A model generated the notes under the pieces. It was not told the DNA's origin and did not search any database. It saw only the letters and a program-made list of their open reading frames with translations. From the IMG/VR virus record IMGVR_UViG_3300015373_000001, positions 1 to 64,000 of that record: DNA of 64,000 bases; one strand, written 5' to 3'. Origin of the DNA: a virus. The translations under genes and the position numbers were made by a program. Shown here one piece after another: positions 54,683-62,191 of this stretch (its first letter is position 1; the number at the start of each line of letters is the position of its first letter).

Positions 54683-55254
54683 CGTCCGTCCTCCTTGGTC
54701 ATGCCGAGTGCGATGAACATGAAGGCGGTGACGAATCGGTCCTTTGCTCTCAACCTGGGCGACCTGGGCGAGCTGGGCACCTGACCCTTCTGGACCATTG
54801 CATGCGCGTCCAGCGCCCACTGCGGGAAGACGACGGGGCCCAGGCCGTGTTCGGCCCGAATCTCGTTGATCAGGTAGGTCGCCTGGACGTCCGTCCAGTC
54901 TCCTTCGAGTGCGAGCAGGAGACGCTTGCGGACAGCCATGCGGGCCTTCATGTCGGGCCGGGCCGCAGCCACCTGCGGATCGGGGATCGCATCGGCGTCG
55001 GGCATGGGCACGTCGTAGCGGAAGATGAGCCCGTTCATGAGGACGGCCAGGTGGTGCCCGAACGGGCCCGGTTCGAACGCGAACATCTTGGCGTAGTGCC
55101 ATTCGTCGATAACGTCCTCGACGGCATGGCGCCCGGTCGCGATCTCGCCTCTGGCCGTGAAGCACATGCCATGGATGGTGCTGTCTCCGGCGACGGTGGC
55201 GGCGTTGCGCAGCGCGTCGGCGGCCTGCTCCCGTGTGATGCGGATGCTGATCAT
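54679..55254 (-). CDS. Paralogous hypothetical protein A
   Basis: A 191-residue protein. The first half (MISIRITREQAADALRNAA) matches the protein at 55284-55685, and the second half (YLINEIRAEHGLGPV, FMFIALGMTK) resembles the protein at 55682-56020, so the three derive from duplications. GAGGAGTG precedes the ATG. No catalytic motif. Confidence 0.78.
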   Translation of the reverse strand: MISIRITREQAADALRNAATVAGDSTIHGMCFTARGEIATGRHAVEDVIDEWHYAKMFAFEPGPFGHHLAVLMNGLIFRYDVPMPDADAIPDPQVAAARPDMKARMAVRKRLLLALEGDWTDVQATYLINEIRAEHGLGPVVFPQWALDAHAMVQKGQVPSSPRSPRLRAKDRFVTAFMFIALGMTKEDGR

Positions 55255-55283
55255 TTCACTCCTCAATGGGACTGGCGGTTCGG

Positions 55284-55685
55284 TCACGGCCCCTCCAGTT
55301 CTTCGCGCTGGTTGACGTAGTGCACGAGGGCCTGGTAGGCGTCCTCGGCACGGGAGGAGACGCCGCCGTTTTCGTTCTCCAGCAGTTCGAAGATGAGGTC
55401 GGCGTACTCGGCCAGGAACGCCTCAGCGGGCGTCTGGTCGGGCATGGGCACGTCGAAGTGGAAGACGGTGAGTCCGAGCAGCATGGACAGGTCGTAGCCG
55501 AACGGTCCCGGCTGGTAAGCGAGGAGGGTGGCGTGTTCGAGCTGGACCATCAGCACGTGGATGGCCGTCTCCTCCGAGACGAGCGCGCCGCTGGAACTGT
55601 GCCACAACACTTTGACCGTGCCGTCCTTGGCGGCGGCGCGCAGTGCGGCGGCGGCCTGCTCGCGGGTGATGCGGATGCTGGTCAT
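55284..55685 (-). CDS. Paralogous hypothetical protein B
   Basis: A 133-residue protein (MTSIRITREQAAAALRAAAK, then PGPFGYDLSMLLGLTVFHFD). It shares the first half of protein A. GGAGAAATAC precedes the ATG. Confidence 0.78.
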   Translation of the reverse strand: MTSIRITREQAAAALRAAAKDGTVKVLWHSSSGALVSEETAIHVLMVQLEHATLLAYQPGPFGYDLSMLLGLTVFHFDVPMPDQTPAEAFLAEYADLIFELLENENGGVSSRAEDAYQALVHYVNQREELEGP

Positions 55686-56020
55686 GTATTTCTCCATTCC
55701 GGCATTCCCAGGGCCAGGAAGGCGCTGCGCAGGGCGTATTTGGCGGCGTAGTCGGAGTGGCCGCTTGCCGACGCTTCGATTTCGCGGATGAGGTCGATGC
55801 CGACCGGTTCCAGGCCGTGTCCGGCACGGATCTCGTTGACCAAGGCGTGCATCTGTTCCGCTTCCCAGGCGACCCAGGCGAGTTCCTGTCCGCCGTCGGG
55901 GGCGGCCACCAGGTCTTCCCGCTCGTGCCGCTGTTGGGTGATGCGGAGGAGTAGCTGCCAGAAGCGGTCGCGTGTCTGCATGCGTTCACGGATGGGGACG
56001 GTAGGCCCCGGGTTCGTCAT
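55682..56020 (-). CDS. Paralogous hypothetical protein C
   Basis: A 112-residue protein with EIRAGHGLEPVGIDLIREIE and SAFLALGMPEW, related to the second half of protein A. CAGGAGGTCCAGC precedes the ATG. It is coupled to protein B. Confidence 0.78.
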   Translation of the reverse strand: MTNPGPTVPIRERMQTRDRFWQLLLRITQQRHEREDLVAAPDGGQELAWVAWEAEQMHALVNEIRAGHGLEPVGIDLIREIEASASGHSDYAAKYALRSAFLALGMPEWRNT

Positions 56021-56091
56021 GCTGGACCTCCTGTAAGTCGGGCGGCCACCCTCGGGGGATCCGGGGTGGCCGCTGAATTCGACGGGTCGAT

Positions 56092-56262
56092 CTACTTGTA
56101 GAAGCTGTCCGGGTCGTTGTAGATCTTCTTGAAGTCGGCGCTCGCCTTGTCGTGCTCCGGGCTGCCGAGCGGGGTTGATGTCAGCCGGTCCACGACCTTC
56201 TTGGTCTTGGATACGAGCGACTTCTTCAGTTCGCCGGGCTTCGGCTGGTCGGACTTCGCCAT
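56092..56262 (-). CDS. Small basic protein
   Basis: A 56-residue Lys-rich protein (MAKSDQPKPGELKKSLVSKT) with AAGGAG before ATG. Its leader has two direct copies of TGATGTTGCACG. Function unknown. Confidence 0.75.
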   Translation of the reverse strand: MAKSDQPKPGELKKSLVSKTKKVVDRLTSTPLGSPEHDKASADFKKIYNDPDSFYK

Positions 56263-56338
56263 GTTGATCTCCTTGTGCTGATGATGTTGCACGTGATGTT
56301 GCACGCCCCGGAGGGGCCAACAACATCGCTTCCTCCTG

Positions 56339-56382
56339 GTTGGGTCGCTCCCCAACACCACTCAATGTACAGGCGTTTAGCG
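56339..56382 (-). promoter_or_regulatory. Leader hairpin and operator
   Basis: Operator TACAGGCGTTTAGCG (56368-56382, one mismatch) overlaps -10-like TACATT. Hairpin GTTGGG/CCCAAC with GAGCGA loop at 56339-56356; AGGAGGAAGCG then an ATG at 56328 follow. Confidence 0.78.
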
Positions 56383-56389
56383 TCTGCGG

Positions 56390-56737
56390 CTAGTGGTTGC
56401 CCTCAGTCTTTGCGGACACCCGCGCGTAGGTCTCCCCGCCAAACTCCTCCCGCAGTGCGGTAAGCGTCCGGTCGGCGTCTTTTACCCAGCGGTCGGCGTT
56501 GCGGGCGGCGTCCCGGCGTTCACGGCGAACCGCGTCGCCGTCCCATTGCGCGTTGATGAGGGCGTTCAGGGTTACGCACAGGGCGTCCGCGACCGCCTTG
56601 CCGTGCCTGAGGTCGGACAGGGGGTCTGAGATGTCGTTCTCCAGGATGCTGCTCAGCCACGGGGCCAGGTCGTGCAGCTCTTCGCCGGTCAGGCGGAAGG
56701 TCACGCCGGACAGTTTGTAGTCGGGAATGACGTCCAT
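56390..56737 (-). CDS. Hypothetical protein
   Basis: A 115-residue protein (MDVIPDYKLSGVTFRLTGEE). The C terminus is a long charged helix. AAGGAG is 11 bases before the ATG. No family recognised. Confidence 0.72.
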   Translation of the reverse strand: MDVIPDYKLSGVTFRLTGEELHDLAPWLSSILENDISDPLSDLRHGKAVADALCVTLNALINAQWDGDAVRRERRDAARNADRWVKDADRTLTALREEFGGETYARVSAKTEGNH

Positions 56738-56739
56738 GA

Positions 56740-57006
56740 TCAGATGAACTCCTTTCGGGGATCGTTTTCCACCCAGTCCTCCAGATCCAGTAGCACCTGG
56801 TTGGCCAGCTCGCGGCGGTCGTATGTGCTGCCGTCGAACTCGACGGTGGCGGCGGTGTCGCGCCACCGCTCCATCTCGTCGGCCAGCATTTCCAGGAGGT
56901 ACAAGCCGTACTCGCCGAGCAGGATGTCAGCGTTGATCGCACGCTGTAGGCCCGCTTCGAAGTACTTCTGCTGCCGCTCCTGCTTGCTCAGCTCCGGGCT
57001 ACTCAT
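56740..57006 (-). CDS. Hypothetical helical protein
   Basis: An 88-residue, mostly helical acidic protein (ERQQKYFEAGLQRAINADIL). No family recognised; it lies directly upstream of the preceding gene. Confidence 0.72.
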   Translation of the reverse strand: MSSPELSKQERQQKYFEAGLQRAINADILLGEYGLYLLEMLADEMERWRDTAATVEFDGSTYDRRELANQVLLDLEDWVENDPRKEFI

Positions 57007-57211
57007 CCTCGGCTACCCCCCAGGAACGCTCGGACATTCCGTCACTGAAGATCCAGGCGGCCATCAGCCGGTCGGCGATCTCGTTCTGCTCAGCGAGGGA
57101 CAACGCGCCCCATGCCTGCGGGGTTAGGCAGGTGTCCGCCTCGTGGTCGAAGTTGAAGGGCATGCCGCTCAGCGTGAACGACATGGACAGCCGGACGGTT
57201 GGGGTGTTCAT
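56999..57211 (-). CDS. Small hypothetical protein
   Basis: A 70-residue acidic protein (MNTPTVRLSMSFTLSGMPFN) with TAAGGAGATCGAC before ATG. Overlaps the next gene. No family recognised. Confidence 0.75.
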   Translation of the reverse strand: MNTPTVRLSMSFTLSGMPFNFDHEADTCLTPQAWGALSLAEQNEIADRLMAAWIFSDGMSERSWGVAEDE

Positions 57212-57221
57212 GTCGATCTCC

Positions 57222-57389
57222 TTAGGACTTGCCCAGCTTCTTGTCGGCCCTGGCCTTGACATTCCGGGCCGTCCTGGTCGCCGACTGAAGGTCGGCGTTG
57301 TCGCTCTTGCCGTGCTTGGTGATGAGGTCGTCGCAGGCGGCGGACAGCTTCTCCAGGTCCACACGCTGCTGGTCTGTGATCTTCTTCAT
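57222..57389 (-). CDS. Small basic helical protein
   Basis: A 55-residue protein reading MKKITDQQRVDLEKLSAACD and continuing basic, mostly helical. No strong ribosome site; its leader has a GAGCGAC hairpin at 57420-57442. No family recognised. Confidence 0.7.
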   Translation of the reverse strand: MKKITDQQRVDLEKLSAACDDLITKHGKSDNADLQSATRTARNVKARADKKLGKS

Positions 57390-57419
57390 GGTGGATGCTC
57401 GCTTTCTCGGGTTCTCCTG

Positions 57420-57442
57420 GCGTCGGGTCGCTCAACCGACGC
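57420..57442 (-). promoter_or_regulatory. GAGCGAC leader hairpin
   Basis: Perfect seven-pair stem GCGTCGG/CCGACGC with loop TTGAGCGAC, 30 bases before the start of the 55-residue gene. No operator adjacent. Confidence 0.82.
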
Positions 57443-57454
57443 GTTCCTACGGGT

Positions 57455-57688
57455 TTATGCCGCCCTGGCTTCGCCCTGGGCGACCGTCGTGCCCTCCACG
57501 GGCTGTGAGTGGTCGCTGACGGCCCAGTTGTGCCAGCGGTGCGGAAGAGTCTCAACGACGCTCCAGGCGGCACCCTGGAGCCGGGCAGCTTCGCTGCGGG
57601 CGTGCTGTTCGGCGTCGGCCTTCGTGGTGAAGCCGCCGCGCGTTTTGGCCAGGGTGCCGTCGGCGTAGAAGGCGTGCGCGATGAACAT
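57455..57688 (-). CDS. SPOR-like paralogue of the gene at 27.5 kb
   Basis: A 77-residue protein with MFIAHAFYADGTLAKTRGGF and TKADAEQHARSEAARL, sharing the GGF-TKADAE core with the protein at 27484-27822. Start overlaps the upstream stop (TGATG). Confidence 0.72.
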   Translation of the reverse strand: MFIAHAFYADGTLAKTRGGFTTKADAEQHARSEAARLQGAAWSVVETLPHRWHNWAVSDHSQPVEGTTVAQGEARAA

Positions 57689-58293
57689 CACCGCTCCGCC
57701 CGGTAGTAGCCGTCGGCAGTGGGCCGCATCCGTGACAGCTTGACCCGGATGGACCGACCGATGTGACTGACCGCCCACGGGTAGGGCTGCTCGCAGCGGT
57801 GACGCAGCGCGTCGGTGTTGCAGTCGAGCATTCGGCGCGTCTCGTCCGTGTCAGTCAGCACCACGCCGTAGGCGTAGCCGTCGGTGATGGCGGTGATGCG
57901 GAAGGTCCGGCCGCGCGTCAGAACGCCGTAGTTGGCCCACACATCGCCCACAACCACCGGGGCGCCCACGATTCGGCCGCGCGGGTCACGCTTCGGCGTC
58001 GGCGGCAGCGACCGCTGCCATTGCTCGACCGCCGCAGCCAGATCGGCGGCCTCGTCGCCGGTCGGCATGGACAGGTGACGCAGCAGTTCATACAGGTCGT
58101 CGTAGGTCTCGTTGACGCCGGGGCCAGCCACGATGGCGCGGCTGAACCCGGCGCTGGTGTAGAACACCTCGATGGTGAGGCCGTCGATGGTGGCGGCCAG
58201 GTAGTCGTCGCCGTCCGGGCTGGGCAGCAGCACCGTGGCGGCGCCGTGCGCCTCCAGGTGCGCGCCCAGCTCGGCGGAGGTCATCGTCGTCAT
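57688..58293 (-). CDS. Hypothetical protein
   Basis: A 201-residue protein with a beta-rich C-terminal half (GDVWANYGVLTRGRTFRITA, then AVSHIGRSIRVKLSRM). The N terminus has SAELGAHLEAHGAATVLLPS. No family recognised. Confidence 0.72.
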   Translation of the reverse strand: MTTMTSAELGAHLEAHGAATVLLPSPDGDDYLAATIDGLTIEVFYTSAGFSRAIVAGPGVNETYDDLYELLRHLSMPTGDEAADLAAAVEQWQRSLPPTPKRDPRGRIVGAPVVVGDVWANYGVLTRGRTFRITAITDGYAYGVVLTDTDETRRMLDCNTDALRHRCEQPYPWAVSHIGRSIRVKLSRMRPTADGYYRAER

Positions 58294-58301
58294 GGCCGGG
58301 C

Positions 58302-58622
58302 TCAGTTCCGGTGTCCGCCGCGCCGGTGACCGGTCCGCAGGGCGTTGGCCAGCTCCTTCAGCGTGGTCGCGCTGCCCAGTTCGCATTCGGTGGCCACGCA
58401 GCCGTCGCGCATGAACCGGCCGTCGATCTCGTCGAATGCGGCGGTGACCATGCGGTCGCAGCGCTCTCCGAGGTAGGCGTGGACGTACTTGACGCCGTCC
58501 TCGTATTCGATCTCCGTTCGGGCGCCCTGCTTGGCGCACCAGTCGGCGAACATGCGCGGGATGGCGGAGTAGTCGTCGGGCAACGTCCGATCGATGATCG
58601 GGTGGGGCGGGTTGGTCAGCAT
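58302..58622 (-). CDS. Hypothetical protein
   Basis: A 106-residue alpha/beta protein (MLTNPPHPIIDRTLPDDYSA) with CAGGAGGAACCC before ATG and a full promoter/operator/leader set. No family recognised. Confidence 0.75.
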   Translation of the reverse strand: MLTNPPHPIIDRTLPDDYSAIPRMFADWCAKQGARTEIEYEDGVKYVHAYLGERCDRMVTAAFDEIDGRFMRDGCVATECELGSATTLKELANALRTGHRRGGHRN

Positions 58623-58635
58623 GGGTTCCTCCTGT

Positions 58636-58718
58636 GGGTGTCGGGTCGCTCTCCAACACCCTTCCAACGTACACCCATTTAGCATCTACGTCCAGCGTGG
58701 GCGGACAGCCATTTAGCC
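58636..58718 (-). promoter_or_regulatory. Leader hairpin and two operators
   Basis: Hairpin GGGTGTTGG/CCGACACCC with loop AGAGCGA (58636-58661), operator TACACCCATTTAGCA (58670-58684) overlapping -10 TACGTT with TGGACG 17 nt upstream, and a second site GACAGCCATTTAGCC (58704-58718). Confidence 0.85.
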
Positions 58719-58719
58719 C

Positions 58720-59307
58720 CTACTCGTCGCCGTCAAACCCCTGCTCCACCACATCACCCTCCACGACACCGGAGGCGCCCCCGTCGATCGCTGCCAGCTC
58801 AGCGTGCAACCGCTGCGCCAACTCCCCGATAGACGCTGAATGCTCCACCTGGATCGCGCCACCGCCCGGCCCGGACACCTCCGTAGGCTGCCGCCCCCAG
58901 CCGCGATCCCAGAACCGGCGAGCCAGGATCTCCAGACCGACCCGGCCATCCGCCGGGGCCGTCTGCTCCTCCTCCTCCACCGTCCCGTCAGGCTTCCGCC
59001 GTGTGACGCGCTTAACGACGTAACCGCCCATTGCTGCTTTCATCACCGATCCGGCGACAACCCGCACTTCAAGCTCATCACGCGCCCGATAAAGATCCTG
59101 AAGGAACTGAACCTTCCAACTTGGGGCGTTGGGTTCTTCGGCTTCGTTGATCCAGTTGTAGAGGGTGCGTTCGCTGATGCCTGCGGCTCCGGCGGCGGCG
59201 TTGAAGGTGGCGCCTGCTCGGACGGCGTTGACGATGCGGTCGTGGATTTCGGGGGTGAGTTTGGAGCGTCGGCCGCCTGTGCGGCGTCGTGTGGGTGCGG
59301 TGTCCAT
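58720..59307 (-). CDS. Terminase small subunit-like DNA-binding protein
   Basis: A 195-residue protein. RRSKLTPEIHDRIVNAVRAG and AGAAGISERTLYNWINE form the helix-turn-helix of phage small terminases; the middle is helical and the C terminus acidic. Small terminase binds pac/cos DNA and delivers it to the large subunit, which here lies at the other end of the window. No strong ribosome site. Confidence 0.8.
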   Translation of the reverse strand: MDTAPTRRRTGGRRSKLTPEIHDRIVNAVRAGATFNAAAGAAGISERTLYNWINEAEEPNAPSWKVQFLQDLYRARDELEVRVVAGSVMKAAMGGYVVKRVTRRKPDGTVEEEEQTAPADGRVGLEILARRFWDRGWGRQPTEVSGPGGGAIQVEHSASIGELAQRLHAELAAIDGGASGVVEGDVVEQGFDGDE

Positions 59308-59364
59308 AGTGGGGTCTACGGTGACCGGGGGCTGGTGTTTGTGTCGCGTGGTGGCGTACAGGAA

Positions 59365-59397
59365 CGCCCCCGGGTCCTGTGTGGGGCGCCGGGGGCG
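59365..59397 (-). terminator. Hairpin terminator
   Basis: Stem CGCCCCCGG/CCGGGGGCG, followed on the minus strand by TTCC. It closes the transcript of the upstream gene before the small terminase gene. Confidence 0.65.
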
Positions 59398-59415
59398 TTG
59401 CTGGTGTGGGGGGGG

Positions 59416-59844
59416 TCAGGCGTCGTCGTCCTCGTTGTGCTGTTCGAGGAAGGTGGTGTAGGCGCACGCCTCCTTCCAGCGTTCGGCGGCTTCGATGTCG
59501 CCGACCATGCATTTCAGCAGTAGGTAGAGGTCGGGGAAGGCGTCTTCACCGGATGCGTCGTCGCTGGGGTCCAGGAGGGCGAAGGTGATCTCCCCGATGG
59601 AGGTGGGGATGGTGTCGGGGTTGATGTGCTCCTGGCTTGGGTCGTGCGGGCTCATCTCCCATGTGGTGCCGGTCGGCATGGCGGTGCTCTGGCGTGACCA
59701 GTTCAAGTAGGTGATCCACCGTTCGGCTTGGTGGCGGAACGGAATGGGGCCGTAGCGCAGGGTGTCACGGCCGGGCCTGGTGATGACGACATCCGTCATA
59801 GGGTCGCCGGTGTGTGGGTTGATAGCGCGCGGGTCGTGGCTCAT
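59416..59844 (-). CDS. Hypothetical protein
   Basis: A 142-residue protein with an alpha/beta pattern (TDVVITRPGRDTLRYG, then DLYLLLKCMVGDIEAAERW). Its ATG overlaps the upstream stop. No family recognised. Confidence 0.75.
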   Translation of the reverse strand: MSHDPRAINPHTGDPMTDVVITRPGRDTLRYGPIPFRHQAERWITYLNWSRQSTAMPTGTTWEMSPHDPSQEHINPDTIPTSIGEITFALLDPSDDASGEDAFPDLYLLLKCMVGDIEAAERWKEACAYTTFLEQHNEDDDA

Positions 59845-59984
59845 GACTGCTCCTTGATGGCGGCGCGGCGGCGGTCGCTGCGGGTGCGCAGGCGTTTGGT
59901 TCCGCGTGCGTGGCGTCCTGCTGCGTTGCTGGTGCGGAGTCCGGCCAGGCGGGCGCCGGTTGCGGTGGGGGCGGTGCGCTTCAT
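59841..59984 (-). CDS. Very basic small protein
   Basis: A 47-residue Arg/Lys-rich protein (MKRTAPTATGARLAGLRTSN then RHARGTKRLRTRSDRRR) with AAAGGAAG before ATG. It could bind DNA, RNA or acidic host proteins; no family recognised. Confidence 0.72.
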   Translation of the reverse strand: MKRTAPTATGARLAGLRTSNAAGRHARGTKRLRTRSDRRRAAIKEQS

Positions 59985-60042
59985 GGCCGGTCTTCCTTTC
60001 GTGGGGCCGCCCATCCGGAGCGGATGGGCGGCGGTGGTGCGG

Positions 60043-60657
60043 TCAGGCGAGAGAGAGTCCGTCTTCGGTGGACACTCCGCCGTAGAAGCGTCTGTCGAAG
60101 TAGTCGATCTGCGGCTCGCTGCCGTCGTGGTTGTAGGCGTTGGAGACGGCCTTCAGTTCTTTGGCCAGGGCGCGGAGGGCGTCAGTGGGCATGGCGCGCT
60201 CGTGGCCCCAGTCGTCGGTGACGGTGGTGAATCCCCACAGGTCGGGGATGTTCTTGACCGTGATTTCGATGCTTCCGCCGCCGCTGTAGTAGGAGGTGCG
60301 GACACTGAAGGTGATCTGGTCGGGGGCGTCGCCGATGGGGTCGATGACGGCGATGTCGCCGGGGACGGCCGGGGTTGTCTTGGCCAGTTTGCGGGCCAGG
60401 GCGAGGTCGGCGCGGATCATTTTGGCGATCTCGGTGAGGGTCTTGCCGGTGGTGAGGTGGTACTTGTCGCCGTACCAGCGGTTGTAGAGGTTCCAGCCGC
60501 TTTCGCCGCCGTCGGTCTTGGCCTGGCCGTTGAGGAGGCGGGCGAGGGCGCGGGCGGCGTTGCTGCGTTCGCCGTCGCCGGTGGTCTTGCGCTCGATGAT
60601 GGCGCGCAGGGTGGCGATGCGGCGTTCGCGGCGGTCGGCCTTGGTGGTGGTGCTCAT
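60043..60657 (-). CDS. LPD29-like protein
   Basis: A 204-residue protein. The C-terminal half (EIAKMIRADLALARKLAKTT, then ITFSVRTSYYSGGGSIEITV and NIPDLWGFTTV) resembles the large-polyvalent-protein-associated domain 29, common in phage and antirestriction-type proteins of actinobacteria. The N terminus is a charged helix. CAGGAGCAGAAC precedes the ATG. Function unknown. Confidence 0.75.
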   Translation of the reverse strand: MSTTTKADRRERRIATLRAIIERKTTGDGERSNAARALARLLNGQAKTDGGESGWNLYNRWYGDKYHLTTGKTLTEIAKMIRADLALARKLAKTTPAVPGDIAVIDPIGDAPDQITFSVRTSYYSGGGSIEITVKNIPDLWGFTTVTDDWGHERAMPTDALRALAKELKAVSNAYNHDGSEPQIDYFDRRFYGGVSTEDGLSLA

Positions 60658-60672
60658 GTTCTGCTCCTGTAC

Positions 60673-60714
60673 GTTGGTCGCTCTCCAACACCACCAACGT
60701 ACAGTCATTTAGCG
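60673..60714 (-). promoter_or_regulatory. Promoter, operator and leader hairpin
   Basis: Minus strand: TTGACC, 18-nt spacer with operator TACAGTCATTTAGCG (60700-60714), TACGTT. Hairpin GTTGG-AGAGCGA-CCAAC at 60673-60689, then AGGAG. The best-preserved copy in the window. Confidence 0.92.
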
Positions 60715-60721
60715 TCTCAGG

Positions 60722-61438
60722 TCAAGGGGTTGGGGGGCGCAGCATCTTCGCGAACTCTGTCACCTGCTCATCCATCAGCGTGATCGTCAACAGCCGCCGA
60801 TCGTTGATGTGCCGCATGCGCACGGACACGACGAAGTCCAACGGTGCGTTCATCGCGGTGAAGAAGTCGGTGATGGTGTCGTAGTCGGCGCCGAACTTCT
60901 CCCGCACCTCCGCCTCTTCTGCCTCCCGGGCCTTCCTCGCTTCCGCGATCTCCGCCTTCGTCTTCGCGTCCTGCTCTGCCACGAGCGCCTGGTAGGCATC
61001 CGGCAGGATGACCCACAGTGCGCGGGCGTTCGGCTGGTGATACACAGCGCCGTACTTGCTCACCAGGAAGCCGAAGGTGTCCACAGTGAACCGCAGCGTC
61101 TGGTCGGACTCCCACTGGAAGTCGTAGCGGTCGGCGTCCGGTGCGTCCGGCGGCAGCGGCACCATCTGGTCCGTCAGGCTGCCGTCGATCTCGCTGCGCC
61201 AGATCATCACCTGCCCCGCTTTGCAGGCCGCCCTCAGCCACTCCAACGCCTTGTCCTGGTGGGTGTGCAGCGCGGACGCCAGGTAGCGGACGACATACTC
61301 CTGCCGGACGAACTCCGCTTCGCTGCCGTCGTCTGCTCTGATGCGGTGCGCGGGCCAGCCGTGCATGCCGTTCTTCGACGGCATCTCCCGCAGTGCGGCG
61401 GCCACCTCTTCGGGGGTCGCAGGGACACGCTTAGCCAT
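60722..61438 (-). CDS. Hypothetical protein
   Basis: A 238-residue protein with an N-terminal winged-helix-like part (EEVAAALREMPSKNG, QEYVVRYLASALHTHQDKAL) and a long charged helix near residues 155-190. Its role is unknown; DNA binding is possible. Confidence 0.72.
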   Translation of the reverse strand: MAKRVPATPEEVAAALREMPSKNGMHGWPAHRIRADDGSEAEFVRQEYVVRYLASALHTHQDKALEWLRAACKAGQVMIWRSEIDGSLTDQMVPLPPDAPDADRYDFQWESDQTLRFTVDTFGFLVSKYGAVYHQPNARALWVILPDAYQALVAEQDAKTKAEIAEARKAREAEEAEVREKFGADYDTITDFFTAMNAPLDFVVSVRMRHINDRRLLTITLMDEQVTEFAKMLRPPTP

Positions 61439-61724
61439 GGTCTTCTCCTGTCGCGCATTCGGGTGCGGTGGTGTGGAGTTCGCCGCAGGGGCACATGTGC
61501 AGGCCAGCCGCAGCCGCTTCTGTCGCCATCCGGTCCATCACGGCGGGATAGTGGCCCATGCGGTTTTGCGTCTTCAGTTCGAGCTTCAGCAGTCTGCACG
61601 TGTTGTCGTGGTTGAATCCGAACTCCTCGCGGATCACCTGCCATTTGCCGAGCATTGGCCGGTCCGCGTCGTAGGCGGCCACCAGTTCCTCCAGAACCCT
61701 GGCGAGGTCTTCTCCGGCGCTCAT
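61431..61724 (-). CDS. Hypothetical protein
   Basis: A 97-residue protein; the C-terminal CPCGELHTTAPEC may be a zinc-binding knuckle. Start overlaps the upstream stop (ATGA). No family recognised. Confidence 0.72.
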   Translation of the reverse strand: MSAGEDLARVLEELVAAYDADRPMLGKWQVIREEFGFNHDNTCRLLKLELKTQNRMGHYPAVMDRMATEAAAAGLHMCPCGELHTTAPECATGEDHG

Positions 61725-62191
61725 CCCAGAACCTCCTTCAGGGCTTCGACTGCGGGAACCAAGGTGATGGTCCCATCGGGGTTGTGCGCGGCCACCATCC
61801 GGTCGGGCCGGTCCGGGAACGTGTGGATGTCGCCCCACCGGGAGGCGGGGATGCGACCGGGCAGGACATACCAGTGGACGGCCGCCTCCATGCCGCCGCC
61901 GTGGTGGATCAGGCTGTCACGGACATCGCGGCGCATCTTCGACAGGGCGGGCGGCCAGTCGAGCCAGCGGATCGCGGGCACGTTCACGGTGATCCGTACT
62001 TGCTTCTTGTCGTACAGCGACCCTTCCATGCCGTGGGAGACGTCGCCCAGGTCGGGCAGGTCTGTCAGCCACACCACCTGCGGTCCGGCGTTCGGGACGG
62101 TGCGGGAGAAGTTCGACTCGGTCGGCCGGATCACCCCGTCTGCCTGGATCTTCGGCAGGTGGTACAGGCTGGTGAAGTGGTAGAGGGTCAC
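61721..62191 (-). CDS. ADP-ribosyltransferase-like protein
   Basis: A 156-residue protein. LYHFTSLYHLPKIQADGVIR followed by GPQVVWLTDLPDLG, then LDWPPALSKMRRDVRD and AVHWYVLPGRIPASRW resembles the NAD-binding half of DarT/DUF4433-type ADP-ribosyltransferases (start with HfT...l..I...G). No catalytic Glu is obvious. The GTG start overlaps the upstream stop. Assignment is by pattern only. Confidence 0.6.
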   Translation of the reverse strand: MTLYHFTSLYHLPKIQADGVIRPTESNFSRTVPNAGPQVVWLTDLPDLGDVSHGMEGSLYDKKQVRITVNVPAIRWLDWPPALSKMRRDVRDSLIHHGGGMEAAVHWYVLPGRIPASRWGDIHTFPDRPDRMVAAHNPDGTITLVPAVEALKEVLG

